DNA of 64,000 bases, taken from Cohnella sp. GbtcB17. Lineage in GTDB: Bacteria > Bacillota > Bacilli > Paenibacillales > Paenibacillaceae. The notes under the pieces were generated by a model, which saw nothing but the letters and a program-made list of their open reading frames with translations, was not told the origin of the DNA and did no database searches. A program made the position numbers and the translations under genes. Each line of letters starts with the position of its first letter. Position 1 is the stretch's first letter. This document shows positions 42,463 through 52,468 of the stretch, in pieces. The DNA is taken from positions 162,564 through 226,563 of the forward strand of contig NZ_JAGXJW010000003.1 in the NCBI RefSeq assembly GCF_019091135.1, read 5' to 3'.

Positions 42463-43692
42463 TCAAGCTTGCGCATGATAAATATCCAATGCCGCTTGAA
42501 CAGCCCGACCGGCCTGAAGGGAAGCTCCATGTCGCAGAAGTACTGCTTCAAGCGCCGCCAGGACGTGGAGCACGTTTTTCTTTCGGCAGCTGTATCCCAT
42601 CGTACCGATTCTCCAGATTTTACCCTTCAGCGGACCGAAGGAGCTCGCGATTTCAATATCAAAATCATTCAGCAGCATGGCACGGACAGATTCGCCGTCA
42701 ATCCCTTCCGGAATGGCAATGCAGGTAACGACCGGGAGCTTGCAAGCCGGATTCCCGTATATGTCCAGCCCCATCGCCCCGATGCCGTGAACGAGCGCTT
42801 TTTCGTGCAGCCGGTGCCTGTCGATCCGATTTTCCAAGCCCTCCTCCAAAACAATGCGCAGCCCTTCGCGCAGCGCATAAAGCATCGAAGTCGCTTCTGT
42901 ATGATGATTTAAGCGGGCGGGGCCCCAATAGTCCATCAATTGGCTCAGATCGAAGTAGTTCGTTCGAATGGCCCGCGCATGGGCGCTCTTTGGCGAACCC
43001 GGATCGACCAGTCCTCGTTCGATTTTTTTTCGTTCCAGAAGAAGCGCCTCTACGCGCGAATTGAAGGTGATCGGCGCCATGCCGGCCGGTACGGACAAGC
43101 ATTTTTGCGTACCGCCGATGGCGGCGTCGATTTTCCATTCGTCCACCCTTACATCGGCTCCCCCGATGGAGGCGACCGCATCGACTACAAAAAGAATGTC
43201 GCGTTCGCGGCAAGCTTCGCCGATTTCTTTCAGAGGCTGCATGCATCCCGTAGACGTTTCCCCATGAACCACAGCGACGATTTTGGGTTTGACGCGATCG
43301 ATGGCACGGAGGATCGCCTCCGGTTGAAAAACAGTTCCCCATGACGTTTCGATGTTATGAACTTCCGCGCCGTACCGTTCCGCGATCTCGGAAAGAAGAT
43401 GTCCGAACCTGCCGTAAATAGGAATCAGCACCCGGTCTCCCGGCTCGACGATACTCGCCAATACCGCTTCGATTCCGGCGCGCGACGTTCCGTCGACCGG
43501 AAACGCCCAACGGTTTTTCGTCCGGAACAGCTCGCGGATCATCTCCATCGTTTCATTCATGAGCGTGGTGAACTCGGGATCGAATTGTCCCAGGATCGGC
43601 GCTGCCATCGCGCGGAGCACGCGGGGCTCCGCCTCCACAGGACCGGGCGTCATAATGGTTCGCGTCGATGGATTGAGGTCTCTGTATTTCAT
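42463..43692 (-). CDS. pucG: Class V aminotransferase, (S)-ureidoglycine-glyoxylate type
   Basis: 409 residues. The PLP lysine lies in GGTQKCLSVPAGM and the cofactor-binding Asp in VVDAVASIGGADV. The N-terminal MTPGPVEAEPRVLRAM and SRAGIEAVL segments are those of the alanine-glyoxylate/ureidoglycine-glyoxylate group, of which B. subtilis PucG (about 416 residues) is the model. It would transfer the amino group of ureidoglycine to glyoxylate, giving glycine and oxalurate. It begins on the base after the stop of the allantoate hydrolase gene (TAAATG) and has GGAGG upstream, so the two are coupled. The neighbouring gene supports this over a plain alanine-glyoxylate aminotransferase. Confidence 0.85.
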   Translation of the reverse strand: MKYRDLNPSTRTIMTPGPVEAEPRVLRAMAAPILGQFDPEFTTLMNETMEMIRELFRTKNRWAFPVDGTSRAGIEAVLASIVEPGDRVLIPIYGRFGHLLSEIAERYGAEVHNIETSWGTVFQPEAILRAIDRVKPKIVAVVHGETSTGCMQPLKEIGEACRERDILFVVDAVASIGGADVRVDEWKIDAAIGGTQKCLSVPAGMAPITFNSRVEALLLERKKIERGLVDPGSPKSAHARAIRTNYFDLSQLMDYWGPARLNHHTEATSMLYALREGLRIVLEEGLENRIDRHRLHEKALVHGIGAMGLDIYGNPACKLPVVTCIAIPEGIDGESVRAMLLNDFDIEIASSFGPLKGKIWRIGTMGYSCRKKNVLHVLAALEAVLLRHGASLQAGRAVQAALDIYHAQA

Positions 43693-44940
43693 TTATTTCG
43701 CCTCCTTTTCGTAGCCCAGCTCGTATAGCAATTGAATCAGGACGCGCACGCCCGCCGCCAAGTCTTTTTCTGCCGTATATTCGGCGGGATGGTGGCTGAG
43801 CCCCCGATGACTCGGCACAAAAATCAATGAAGAAGGGTACTGTCCGGCCATAATTTGCGCATCGTGCCCCGCGCCGCTTGGCATCCGCTTATAAGAAAGA
43901 CCTTGCTCCCGACAGATCGCTTCAATCCGGCGAGCGAGCGCTGCATCCATGTCTATCGGACGCGCATCCAGTTGTTTTTCAACCTGCAGCCGCAAGCCGC
44001 GATTCCGGGCAATCGTATCGCATGCTGCGATCGAAGCTTCGCAGAAAGCGTCCAACGCATCGCCTTGCGGATGCCGGATATCCAGCGTGAAGGTCGTTTT
44101 GTTCGGGATTACGTTGGATACGTTCGGTTCCGCTTCGATCTTCCCCGCCGTGGCGACCAGCGGCGCACCGACCCGGTCTGCAGCATCCATGATCGCGACG
44201 ATCATTTCGCTCGCTCCCCGCAAAGCGTCGGCCCGCCAGGCCATCGGTGTCGTCCCTGCATGGTTCGCTTCCCCGATGCACGAAATGCTGTAGCGTTTTT
44301 GTCCTACGATCTGTTCGACAATGCCGATCGGTATGGACTCACGCTCCAGAATGGCGCCTTGTTCGATGTGAAGCTCAATGAACGATACAATATCTTCTCT
44401 CCGGGGGTTCCGGTATCGCCCCAGACCGAAGCCGGCCTCGTTCATCGCCTCCACGAAGGAAATCCCCTTTTCATCGCGGATCTGCTTGATTTTATGGAAC
44501 GGGGCTGTGCCCGTAATATTGGTCGATCCCCAGAAGGTGAGCGGGAACCGGCTGCCTTCCTCCTCGCACAACGACACCATTTCAATATTCCGCGCGGGAG
44601 GCCCATAGTTTTCTTTTAAATAACGCAGCGCCAATAAACCTGCGACAATTCCGAATGCGCCGTCGTATTTTCCGCCGCGCTTGACCGTATCGACATGCGA
44701 TCCGGTTAGAATCGTCCCTTCCTCAGCATCCGCCGAAGCCAATCTGCCGTATAAATTCCCCGCCTCGTCGTAATAGGTGTCCAGTCCGTTTTCTTTCATT
44801 TTTTGCTCCAATGCCTGCTGAGCCTCCGCCCAGGAGGCTGTATATAATAGCCGTGTCACTCCGCCTGCCGGATCAGCGCCGTAAGCCGCCAGCCAATGCA
44901 CCCATTCTTCGACCTGCTGCTGGAGAACCGGTATGTTCAT
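43693..44940 (-). CDS. pucF: Allantoate amidohydrolase, M20 family (AllC/PucF type)
   Basis: About 415 residues. M20 metal ligands are visible in order: GSHVDT, KYDGAFG, SLCEEEGSRFP, IELHIEQG and LSHHPAEYT. The Glu-Glu pair and GANHAGTTPM-like dimer-domain segment (GEANHAGTTPMAWR) match the N-carbamoyl-L-amino-acid/allantoate hydrolase group. It should split allantoate to ureidoglycine, ammonia and CO2, feeding the next enzyme. I chose the ATG at 44940 since AAGGGG lies 6 nt upstream; an ATG at 44958 overlaps that site. It is first in an operon with pucG and two chrA genes and divergent from a PucR regulator. Confidence 0.85.
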   Translation of the reverse strand: MNIPVLQQQVEEWVHWLAAYGADPAGGVTRLLYTASWAEAQQALEQKMKENGLDTYYDEAGNLYGRLASADAEEGTILTGSHVDTVKRGGKYDGAFGIVAGLLALRYLKENYGPPARNIEMVSLCEEEGSRFPLTFWGSTNITGTAPFHKIKQIRDEKGISFVEAMNEAGFGLGRYRNPRREDIVSFIELHIEQGAILERESIPIGIVEQIVGQKRYSISCIGEANHAGTTPMAWRADALRGASEMIVAIMDAADRVGAPLVATAGKIEAEPNVSNVIPNKTTFTLDIRHPQGDALDAFCEASIAACDTIARNRGLRLQVEKQLDARPIDMDAALARRIEAICREQGLSYKRMPSGAGHDAQIMAGQYPSSLIFVPSHRGLSHHPAEYTAEKDLAAGVRVLIQLLYELGYEKEAK

Positions 44941-44983
44941 CCGAGAGCCCCTTTCCATATCGCTTTGTTGACGCTGCGGGAGA

Positions 44984-45063
44984 ATTCACTTGAAAGATAA
45001 TCCCCATTGTAGTGAATCCTTTTTCAGAAGTCATTGTATGCTTTGAATAAAATATAGCTATAT
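44984..45063. promoter_or_regulatory. Divergent promoter region between pucF and pucR with two dyads
   Basis: The 195-nt spacer holds an inverted pair ATTCACT (44984-44990)/AGTGAAT (45011-45017) and the perfect palindrome ATATAGCTATAT (45052-45063). Either may be the site for the adjacent PucR protein; neither matches a consensus I can cite. Confidence 0.35.
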
Positions 45064-45135
45064 ATTCATGCGCGTTGTACAATCGGATATATTCATTCAG
45101 GGGAAACCTATCCTGCACAGTGGGGGGACACGGTT

Positions 45136-46773
45136 ATGAAAATGGCGGAAGTCATGCATATGCCTCTTCTCAAGCATGCCAAAATCGCCGCAGGTCAGCT
45201 CGGTATGAACAGAAGCGTAGCAAGCGTCAATATGATGGATGCGCCCGATATTATCCATTATTTGAAGCCGAATGAATTATTGCTGACGACCGCTTATGCC
45301 ATTAAGGAATCGCCGAACGACCTGCTGGAATTAGTGCGGCAGATGGCCGACAAGCAATGTGCCGGACTCGGCATCAAAACCAAACGCTTTATCTCCGAGA
45401 TTCCCGCCTCCGTCCGTCAATTGGCCGATGAATTGAACTTCCCGATCGTTGAAATCCCGCTCGATTCTCCGTTAGGCGAATTGACTACTCAAATTCTCAG
45501 CTATATTTTAGAAAAGCGCACCGACGAATTACGTTACGCGCTGGAAACCCACCAAGCCTTTTCCCGAATCGTCATGGAGGGGAAAGGGATGACCGGCGTG
45601 ATGAACAGCTTAAGCACGTTAATTCAGCACCCGGTCCTTCTTATCGACCACTGGGGACAGGTGACGGTACAATCGCGCTCCCCCCATCCGATCTCCCAAC
45701 AAAAAAAGAAGACGTTATCCGACCTCTCGAAGTCGATTCGCACGAATGGCGCCCGCTATTTCTCGCTGTTGGCCGACCAAGAACCAGTGAGCGCATTTCC
45801 CATTGAAATCTATCGACAGCGTCAAGGATTTATACTCGTTCTCGGGGCGATGCTGGACGATCCCTTTTCCGTGTTAGCCGTCGAACAAGCGGCCAATGTG
45901 GCGCGGTTTGAGTTTATGAAGCAGTATGCGTTGGAAGAAAGCTCGAGACGGATTAAAAACGAGTTTTTTGCGGATTTTCTGGATGAACAGATCACTTCGG
46001 ATGAGGAAATCATCAATCGCGGAAAGTACTACGGCCTTCAAAAAAGGCAAGCTTACAAATGTATCGTAGCGGGAATCGACGATAGCACGGAAATTTACAG
46101 CAAGAAGTTTGTGGGCCAGGAAGACTCCTTTAATCAGTTCAAGGATCAAATCTACGAGTATCTGGACGATCGGTTTACCCGCTTAAAAAAGCCGTACATA
46201 CTGTTTACGAAAGCCCATCAATTTGTGATGCTGCTTCCGGTCGAGGACGCACATGCAGAACCGGAATCCGAGGAGCAGGACTGGAACGGGATCTTGCGGA
46301 GCATTCAAGATCGGCTTTATGAGGATCTGGAGGTAAGCCTGTCATTTGGCGTGGGCAATTATGCCGAACAATTAACGGATATTCCGGCATGCTTCCATAA
46401 AGCGCTGGAATCGTTGCGGTCCGGCTACGAATCCAGGAAAAAACGATTTGTTCAATCCTATCGCGTTAAGGAACTGGCCGAATTGCTGCGGATGATTCCG
46501 CACAAAAATTTAAAGCAATTTTACGACAATACGCTCAAAGGTCTGGCCGATTCGAACGACAGGGAAGATATGAATTTAATTCAAACGATCGCCGTTTATA
46601 TGGAGAACAACTGTCTGATCTCGGAGACGGCGAAGCAGCTTTATATTCATCGAAACACCGTGTCCTATCGGTTGAACAAGTGCGAGGAGATTCTCGGCAG
46701 AAGCTTGAAGGATCCGAATGAAGTGTTGAAATTAAGGGTCGCGCTCATGGTTCGCACCCTGTTGAAGACGTAA
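45136..46773 (+). CDS. pucR: PucR-family transcriptional regulator
   Basis: 545 residues. The N-terminal PucR sensory domain (about 5-125; LKPNELLLTTAYAI) is followed by a GAF-like middle region, a GGDEF-like CdaR segment and a C-terminal PucR-type helix-turn-helix (about 480-540; YMENNCLISETAKQLYIHRN, then TVSYRLNKCEEILGR). GGGGGG lies 8 nt before the ATG. It is divergent from the pucF-pucG-chrA operon and upstream of a gamma-glutamyltransferase. PucR of B. subtilis activates purine-ureide genes in the presence of allantoin or allantoate, and the same role is likely here. Confidence 0.9.
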   Translation: MKMAEVMHMPLLKHAKIAAGQLGMNRSVASVNMMDAPDIIHYLKPNELLLTTAYAIKESPNDLLELVRQMADKQCAGLGIKTKRFISEIPASVRQLADELNFPIVEIPLDSPLGELTTQILSYILEKRTDELRYALETHQAFSRIVMEGKGMTGVMNSLSTLIQHPVLLIDHWGQVTVQSRSPHPISQQKKKTLSDLSKSIRTNGARYFSLLADQEPVSAFPIEIYRQRQGFILVLGAMLDDPFSVLAVEQAANVARFEFMKQYALEESSRRIKNEFFADFLDEQITSDEEIINRGKYYGLQKRQAYKCIVAGIDDSTEIYSKKFVGQEDSFNQFKDQIYEYLDDRFTRLKKPYILFTKAHQFVMLLPVEDAHAEPESEEQDWNGILRSIQDRLYEDLEVSLSFGVGNYAEQLTDIPACFHKALESLRSGYESRKKRFVQSYRVKELAELLRMIPHKNLKQFYDNTLKGLADSNDREDMNLIQTIAVYMENNCLISETAKQLYIHRNTVSYRLNKCEEILGRSLKDPNEVLKLRVALMVRTLLKT

Positions 46774-46947
46774 GCTAAGCCATCCGATTATTCAAAGTGC
46801 ATAATAGATCGACTCATCTTTATTTGTCATGTCCAATGACTTCCTCATTCGCAACCACTAATATACCTTCTATACAGTAAATCGATATTACGCGGAAATT
46901 AGAGGGCTGAATGTCACAACAGTTGGTAATCTTAGGGGGAACTGAAC

Positions 46948-48552
46948 ATGGCGGATCGGCCATCGGGCAATCGCAAACAAACCCGCTCTGTCGTGCATGC
47001 GCAAAATGGAATGGTGGCGACCAGCCATCCCCTGGCCGCCATGGCCGGGCTGCACATTTTGCAGCAAGGAGGCAACGCCTTTGATGCGGCAGTCGCAACC
47101 GCCTCCGTGTTATGCGTGGTCGAGCCCATGATGACAGGCTTGGGCGGGGACATGTTCGCCTTGATTTACGATGCCGACAACCAGGAGGTCAAAGGCCTGA
47201 ATGCCAGCGGACGCGCTCCGCGGGCGGCGACCCCCGATTTTTACGAACAAAACGGCTTCTCCAGCATCCCCTCCACCGGTATCCTGTCCGCTACAGTCCC
47301 AGGCGTCGTCGATGGCTGGTCACAGTTCCTTGAAAACTATGGAACGCTTACCTTTAAAGAGGTATTGGCCCCCGCCATTCGATATGCCGAAGAAGGTTTT
47401 CCCGTCACGGAGATGGTCGCCTACTATTGGAAAAAGGCGGAACGGCTTCTTCTGCAGTCCGAGGAGGCCAGCCGAAACTACTTAATCGACGGCAAGGCCC
47501 CCGCAGAAGGAACGCTTTTTAAGCAGCCCGGCTTGGCTCGGTCCCTCCATCGAATCGCCAAGGACGGCAGAGACGCCTTCTACGAGGGCGATATTGCCGC
47601 TAGAATCGACGAATACATGAAGAGACACCAGGGACTGCTGCGCAAGGAGGACCTGCGGGAACATCGTTCCCAATGGGTGGCGCCGATATCGACCAATTAC
47701 CGCGGATACGAAGTCCTGGAGATTCCCCCGAACGGCCAGGGCCTTGTCGTGCTTCAAATGCTGAATATACTGGAGAACTACGATCTGAAAGCGATTGGGC
47801 ATAATTCTGCAGAATATATCCGGTTGCTGATTGAAGCCAAAAAGCTTGCTTACGCCGATCGGGACCGGTATATTGCCGATTCGGAATTTTCCGACCTTCC
47901 GGTCGACCGTCTTCTCTCCAAGGCATATGCCCTGCAATTAGCCGATTCCATTCAATCCGGATCGAAGAACAACGAACCCGGCATTCAACTGGGCGGCGAT
48001 ACGGTCTACTTGACCGTGGCCGACAAAAAAGGAAACATCGCTTCTGTGACCAACAGCATCTTCAGCTTGTTCGGCAGCGGAATCCTCATTCCTGACACCG
48101 GCATATTTATGCATAACCGCGGCTCATTATTTTCGCTGGACCGCAATCATCCCAATGTCCTTCACCCCGGTAAACGTCCTTTCCATACGATCATCCCCGG
48201 AATGGTGCTGAAAGACCGGAAACCTTTAATTTCTTTCGGTGTAATGGGTGCCGACATGCAGCCTCAGGGGCAAGTCCAGACGCTGGCGAACCTGATCGAC
48301 TTTGGCATGAATATTCAGGCGGCGGGCGACGCCCCCCGATTCCGCCATTACGGGCATGGCGTCTTCCTGGAATCGGAGATCGGCCAATCGACCCGCCAAG
48401 CGCTTGCCGATCAAGGGTATACGCTCCTGGAACAGTCCGACGGCGACGACTTCGCGGTTGGCGGCTACCAAGGGATATTCGTCGATCCGGAAACCGGACT
48501 GTTCCAGGGCGGATCCGATCCGCGGAAAGACGGATGCGCGATCGGTTACTAG
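46948..48552 (+). CDS. Gamma-glutamyltransferase family protein (YwrD-like)
   Basis: 534 residues. The Ntn-hydrolase nucleophile is Thr352 in LGGDTVYLTVADKKGNI, where self-cleavage into two subunits would occur. Other marks are GMVATSHPLAA near the N-terminus, GGNAFDAAVA and MTGLGGDMF. There is no signal peptide, so it is cytosolic like YwrD rather than secreted like Ggt. GGGGG lies 8 nt before the ATG. It follows pucR on the same strand after a 174-nt spacer. In such a setting it could hydrolyse a gamma-glutamyl or related amide linked to nitrogen scavenging (inference). Confidence 0.85.
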   Translation: MADRPSGNRKQTRSVVHAQNGMVATSHPLAAMAGLHILQQGGNAFDAAVATASVLCVVEPMMTGLGGDMFALIYDADNQEVKGLNASGRAPRAATPDFYEQNGFSSIPSTGILSATVPGVVDGWSQFLENYGTLTFKEVLAPAIRYAEEGFPVTEMVAYYWKKAERLLLQSEEASRNYLIDGKAPAEGTLFKQPGLARSLHRIAKDGRDAFYEGDIAARIDEYMKRHQGLLRKEDLREHRSQWVAPISTNYRGYEVLEIPPNGQGLVVLQMLNILENYDLKAIGHNSAEYIRLLIEAKKLAYADRDRYIADSEFSDLPVDRLLSKAYALQLADSIQSGSKNNEPGIQLGGDTVYLTVADKKGNIASVTNSIFSLFGSGILIPDTGIFMHNRGSLFSLDRNHPNVLHPGKRPFHTIIPGMVLKDRKPLISFGVMGADMQPQGQVQTLANLIDFGMNIQAAGDAPRFRHYGHGVFLESEIGQSTRQALADQGYTLLEQSDGDDFAVGGYQGIFVDPETGLFQGGSDPRKDGCAIGY

Positions 48553-48567
48553 TACGATTAATGCCGT

Positions 48568-50382
48568 TTACGAATTCAAAGTAACGATCACCTTCGTAAC
48601 ATTCGCCCCGCCCGCGCCGCCGTTAAACCGGATGACGTTGTTCGTCCCGGCGGCGAGTACGACTTGCTTGCTGACGCTGCCGGTGTAATTGCTCCAGCCC
48701 CCGGTTCCAGGCAAAGTCAACGAATATGTGTTGCTGCCGATCGCCATGCCGAACGTCGATGTCGCGTCTGCAGAGCCGTAGACGACGGTCACTTGCGCAT
48801 TGCCTCCCATGCCGCCGTTCACGCCGGACACCTGGAAGTATGCGCCCGAAAGGTGCATGTTCTCGATGCTGGAGCCGCTCTTCGTCGCCCCGCCTCCCAC
48901 AGTCACATTGCTGCCGGTCACCGGATATTCCGTCACCGTCTGCGGGACAGACGATTTGAGCGAAATGCTCACTTTGGATACGTTGACCCCGCCCATGCCC
49001 CCGGTCAGCTTCACCACGTTGTTTGCGCCCGGATTGAGGTCGATGAGCCGCTTTGCGACGCCGGTATAACTGCCCCAGCCCCCCGTATTGGACATGCCGA
49101 GATAGTAGCCGTCGCCGTACGGATCTCCGCTGGCGTCGACCTTGAAGGCGGGCCCTCCGTCGGCCGATGCATACTCCACCGTTAACAGCGCCTTCCCTCC
49201 GCTCGCGCCTCCATTAATGCCGTTAAGTTGAATATAAGACCCCGTTAGATGCAAATTTTCGATCGTGCTGCCCGACCGCGTCGCTCCGCCTCCGAAGGTC
49301 ACGTTGCCCGCGTTCATCGCGTAATCCGTCTTCTGGGTATATTCGCTATAGTTCGCATTGACGATATCGTAGTACTTGACCTCGGTTGCCGTCGAACGCG
49401 GTCCGACCGCCGGCACGCCGCCCTCCGTCTGCACGACCTTCTGGATCGTGCCGTCGGCGTTGAAGTACAGCCGGTCCACGCTCGTGCTGCGCAGCGTGCC
49501 GTTGTTCGACACTTTGGCGGTATGGTAGAACAAGTACCAATTGCCTTTGTACGCCACGACCGAGCCATGCGTCGTCTCGCTGCCCGCGACCGGATCCAGC
49601 AAAACGCCGCGGTTCGTCCACGGGCCGAGCGGATTGGCGCTGGTCGCGTACCGCATCCGGTTCGCGCCCGGATTGCCGTCGGCGTAAGTCATGTAGTACA
49701 GGCCGTCCTTTTTGAATACCCACGGCGCCTCGTGATAATCCTGAAGCTCCGTGAACTGCGCGATCGGGCCGTCGATCGACATCATGTCGGCCCCGAGCTT
49801 CGCCCCGTAGCTGACCCCGCCGCCGCCCGCGTACAAGTAGTAGGTGCCGTCGTCGTCCCGGAACACGTTCGGATCGATCATGTTGCTGCCCGGCAGCCCC
49901 GGTATATAGCCTTGCACGGTGAAGCCGGAGTCGGGCTGGCTGCTCGTCGCGACGCCGATCTTCCATGAGCTGTTCCAGTTCGTGTCGCTCGGATGCGGGA
50001 AGTAGAAGTAGTACGTCCCGTTCTTGTACGCCGCGTCCGGCGCCCACATGAAGCCGCCCTCCGGCCTTCCCCACGGCACGTCGTCCGCGCTCAGAATCTC
50101 TCCCTCGTCCACCCAGTCGACCATGTTATCCGACGAGTAGACGTGATATTTGTCCATCAGATCGCTGCCCCGGGACGGGAAAATATCGTGCGACGGATAC
50201 AGGTAGATTCTGCCGTCGCTCCAAACATGGGCGGAAGGATCCGCCGTGAAGATGCTCGTAATGATCGGATTGCCCGACATGACAACGGGATCCGCGGCCG
50301 ACGAGGCCGATGTGAAGCCGAATAAGACCGATGTCAACATCGTTCCGGACAGCAACAGCTTGCCGAGCTTCGTCTTCTTCAT
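48568..50382 (-). CDS. Secreted GH43 glycosidase with two C-terminal carbohydrate-binding-like modules
   Basis: 604 residues. The signal peptide ends near SSAADP. The GH43 five-bladed propeller (about 35-340) has the three acidic residues: base Asp48 in FTADPSAHVW, pKa-tuning Asp170 in NMIDPNVF and acid Glu218 in DYHEAPWVF. Two C-terminal modules (about 355-480 and 480-604) are alike and fit the CBM6/35 style: G(G/S)GATxSGSxIEN(L/M)HL, then GGWxxYTG and ending in NVxKVxVxL. GH43 enzymes act as arabinofuranosidases or xylosidases on plant arabinoxylan. It is divergent from an AraC regulator, which probably controls it, and convergent with the preceding gene with only 15 nt between. Confidence 0.9.
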   Translation of the reverse strand: MKKTKLGKLLLSGTMLTSVLFGFTSASSAADPVVMSGNPIITSIFTADPSAHVWSDGRIYLYPSHDIFPSRGSDLMDKYHVYSSDNMVDWVDEGEILSADDVPWGRPEGGFMWAPDAAYKNGTYYFYFPHPSDTNWNSSWKIGVATSSQPDSGFTVQGYIPGLPGSNMIDPNVFRDDDGTYYLYAGGGGVSYGAKLGADMMSIDGPIAQFTELQDYHEAPWVFKKDGLYYMTYADGNPGANRMRYATSANPLGPWTNRGVLLDPVAGSETTHGSVVAYKGNWYLFYHTAKVSNNGTLRSTSVDRLYFNADGTIQKVVQTEGGVPAVGPRSTATEVKYYDIVNANYSEYTQKTDYAMNAGNVTFGGGATRSGSTIENLHLTGSYIQLNGINGGASGGKALLTVEYASADGGPAFKVDASGDPYGDGYYLGMSNTGGWGSYTGVAKRLIDLNPGANNVVKLTGGMGGVNVSKVSISLKSSVPQTVTEYPVTGSNVTVGGGATKSGSSIENMHLSGAYFQVSGVNGGMGGNAQVTVVYGSADATSTFGMAIGSNTYSLTLPGTGGWSNYTGSVSKQVVLAAGTNNVIRFNGGAGGANVTKVIVTLNS

Positions 50383-50610
50383 AATTACCTCCTCAAGTGG
50401 TTGATATGGTAATATTTTTAACCCTAGCGTACCTCAGCGATGCCCCTCGCGGCGACGAGTCGATACAAAACTTTTCCTGACGATCTTAGCGTAGTTGGCG
50501 GGCAGACGACGCCTTCTCTATCAACTGCCGGGGAACATTCCATCTTGCTCGTCCGACTGGCCGAAGCCTATAATTGAACCGCTGAACCTCACGACTAGGA
50601 GGGGACCGGG

Positions 50611-51516
50611 ATGACCGCACATCAAACGCCGCTTTCCGCCTCGCGCCATGGCAGCCAGGGCTCTTCGGAACGGCGGGAGGAACGGCCTTTTCAGCATGAT
50701 TTCGACAACCTTTCGTACATCGGCATCCAGATGCTGAGCACCTGGCAGGTGGACAGGCATACGCACGAGCACTTCGAGCTGTGCTATGTGGATGAAGGGC
50801 AGGGCTGGTTCTCGATCGACGGAGATATGTATCGCGTGCGTGAGGGGGACCTGTTCTTGACGAAGCCGGGAGAAGGACATCAAGGCGCCTCCCTCGGAGC
50901 GTCCTACCGGTTGTACTACACCGGGTTCCGGCTGGCATACCGTCAGAAGCTCGAAGCGGATTTTTACCGGCTCGGTCGGGCCCGCACCGTAAAGGACATC
51001 AGCGGCGAGGTGAAGCGGTTGTTCGATGCCGTCTTCGCCGAGATCGAAGATCCCGGCCCGCATTCGGCGCTGATGGCGGAGAGCCTGTTCCAGCAGCTGC
51101 TCGTTCGCGTCATCCGTCTTTATCGCGCAGCCGCCCTGCCTGACGGCGATCCAGGTGGCGATCCGGGTGGCGGTCCGCTCGCTCCGGCGATGAAGGAGCT
51201 GCTTCGATACCTTCACGAGCATGCAAGCATCGACTTCAACGCGACGGACCTGGCCAAGAGACAGCATCTCAGCCGGACGCATCTGGAACGGGAATTCAAG
51301 CGCGCGTTCGGCATACCGCTCGGCAAGTACGTCCGCATGCTGTGCACCGACCGCGCCAAGTATTGGCTGGCCGAGACGAGCGAGACGATCACGTCGATTG
51401 CGGAGAAATTAGGATTCTCGTCGCTGCATGCCTTCAGCGTATTCTTCAAGCGGCAGACGGGAATATCGCCTTACGCCTATCGGCATCCCTCGTCGCCGAA
51501 TGACGAAAAACGTTAA
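50611..51516 (+). CDS. AraC-family transcriptional regulator with cupin sensor
   Basis: 301 residues. The N-terminal cupin (about 35-110) has WQVDRHTHEHFELCYVDEG and a following GDLFLTKPGEGHQG. The C-terminal double helix-turn-helix (about 195-295) has FNATDLAKRQHLSRTHLERE and then ITSIAEKLGFSSLHAFSVFF. A repetitive DGDPGGDPGGGP linker joins them. AGGAGGGG lies 6 nt before the ATG. It is divergent from the GH43 gene (229-nt spacer) and upstream of a PhyH dioxygenase gene on the same strand; either could be its target. Confidence 0.9.
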   Translation: MTAHQTPLSASRHGSQGSSERREERPFQHDFDNLSYIGIQMLSTWQVDRHTHEHFELCYVDEGQGWFSIDGDMYRVREGDLFLTKPGEGHQGASLGASYRLYYTGFRLAYRQKLEADFYRLGRARTVKDISGEVKRLFDAVFAEIEDPGPHSALMAESLFQQLLVRVIRLYRAAALPDGDPGGDPGGGPLAPAMKELLRYLHEHASIDFNATDLAKRQHLSRTHLEREFKRAFGIPLGKYVRMLCTDRAKYWLAETSETITSIAEKLGFSSLHAFSVFFKRQTGISPYAYRHPSSPNDEKR

Positions 51517-51621
51517 CTTCCGGTGGAAGCCGAACAAAGCCGGCAGCCGATCTCCCGCGTTAAGATGGAAGCATCGCACGGGAACAACGTGCGGCAACCA
51601 TCCTAGCGGGAGGCATCGGAC

Positions 51622-52455
51622 ATGTCGGATCGGAACCACTTGCTGCCGACGGAGGCAGACATCGCTTTTTACGAACAGAACGGGTACTGGATCGCGCCGC
51701 AGCTCATCGACGAAGCTCGGCTGGAACGGCTGCGCGAGCATATGGAACGGGTATTTGCCGGCCAATTCGAGACGGGACGCGCGCCGTTCGACGGCTATTG
51801 GACGCCTGAGAAGGGCAACGGACTGCGCAAAACAGACAATTCCCACTGGGCCGACCTGGAGCTTCGCGCACTGGCCACCGATCCCGTCATCGGCGAGATC
51901 GCCGCTCTTCTGACGGGGGCCGACGCCATTCGCCTGTGGCATGACCAGCTGCTGTTCAAGCCGGGCAACCCCGACCGCAGGGCGGGCGGCAACGTAGGCT
52001 GGCACCAGGATTACGCCTATTGGCAGTGCGCGGCCGAGCCGACGCTCATCACCGCCTGGGTCGCCTTCGACGACGTCAATCCCGACAACGGCTGCATGCA
52101 AGTCGTTCCCCGAAGCCACCGCTGGGGCTTGCTGAACGTGAACGACTTCTTCGAGCAGGATATGGAAAAGCAGCGCCAGGGCATGGACCTTCCGGAGGAT
52201 GCCTCGTTCGAGCCCGTCCCGATGGCCATGAAGGCCGGCCAGGTGAGCTTCCATCACGCGCTCGCCATCCACGGCAGCGGTCCCAACACAACCTCGCGGC
52301 CGCGCCGCTCGCTGGCCGTCCATCTGATGACCGGAGACACGCGTTACAAGTCCGGCACGCGCAGCGACAGCCACATGAACGTGGGCCTGCTGGGCGGACG
52401 CGACGGAGATCTGTTCGCGGGAGAAGCTTTCCCGGAGCTGTTCCGGAGGGGCTGA
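51622..52455 (+). CDS. Phytanoyl-CoA dioxygenase (PhyH) family protein
   Basis: 277 residues. The Fe(II) ligands are the HxD pair in GWHQDYAYW and the distal His in SFHHALAIHGSGPN, and a following Arg (RPRRSLAVHL) would bind 2-oxoglutarate. The conserved PDNGCMQVVPRSHRWG block is typical of bacterial PhyH proteins. It is a cytosolic, non-heme iron oxygenase that hydroxylates an unknown small molecule. GGGAGG precedes the ATG. It follows the AraC gene by 105 nt and ends at a strong bidirectional terminator. Confidence 0.9.
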   Translation: MSDRNHLLPTEADIAFYEQNGYWIAPQLIDEARLERLREHMERVFAGQFETGRAPFDGYWTPEKGNGLRKTDNSHWADLELRALATDPVIGEIAALLTGADAIRLWHDQLLFKPGNPDRRAGGNVGWHQDYAYWQCAAEPTLITAWVAFDDVNPDNGCMQVVPRSHRWGLLNVNDFFEQDMEKQRQGMDLPEDASFEPVPMAMKAGQVSFHHALAIHGSGPNTTSRPRRSLAVHLMTGDTRYKSGTRSDSHMNVGLLGGRDGDLFAGEAFPELFRRG

Positions 52456-52468
52456 GCTGCGCAGCGCG

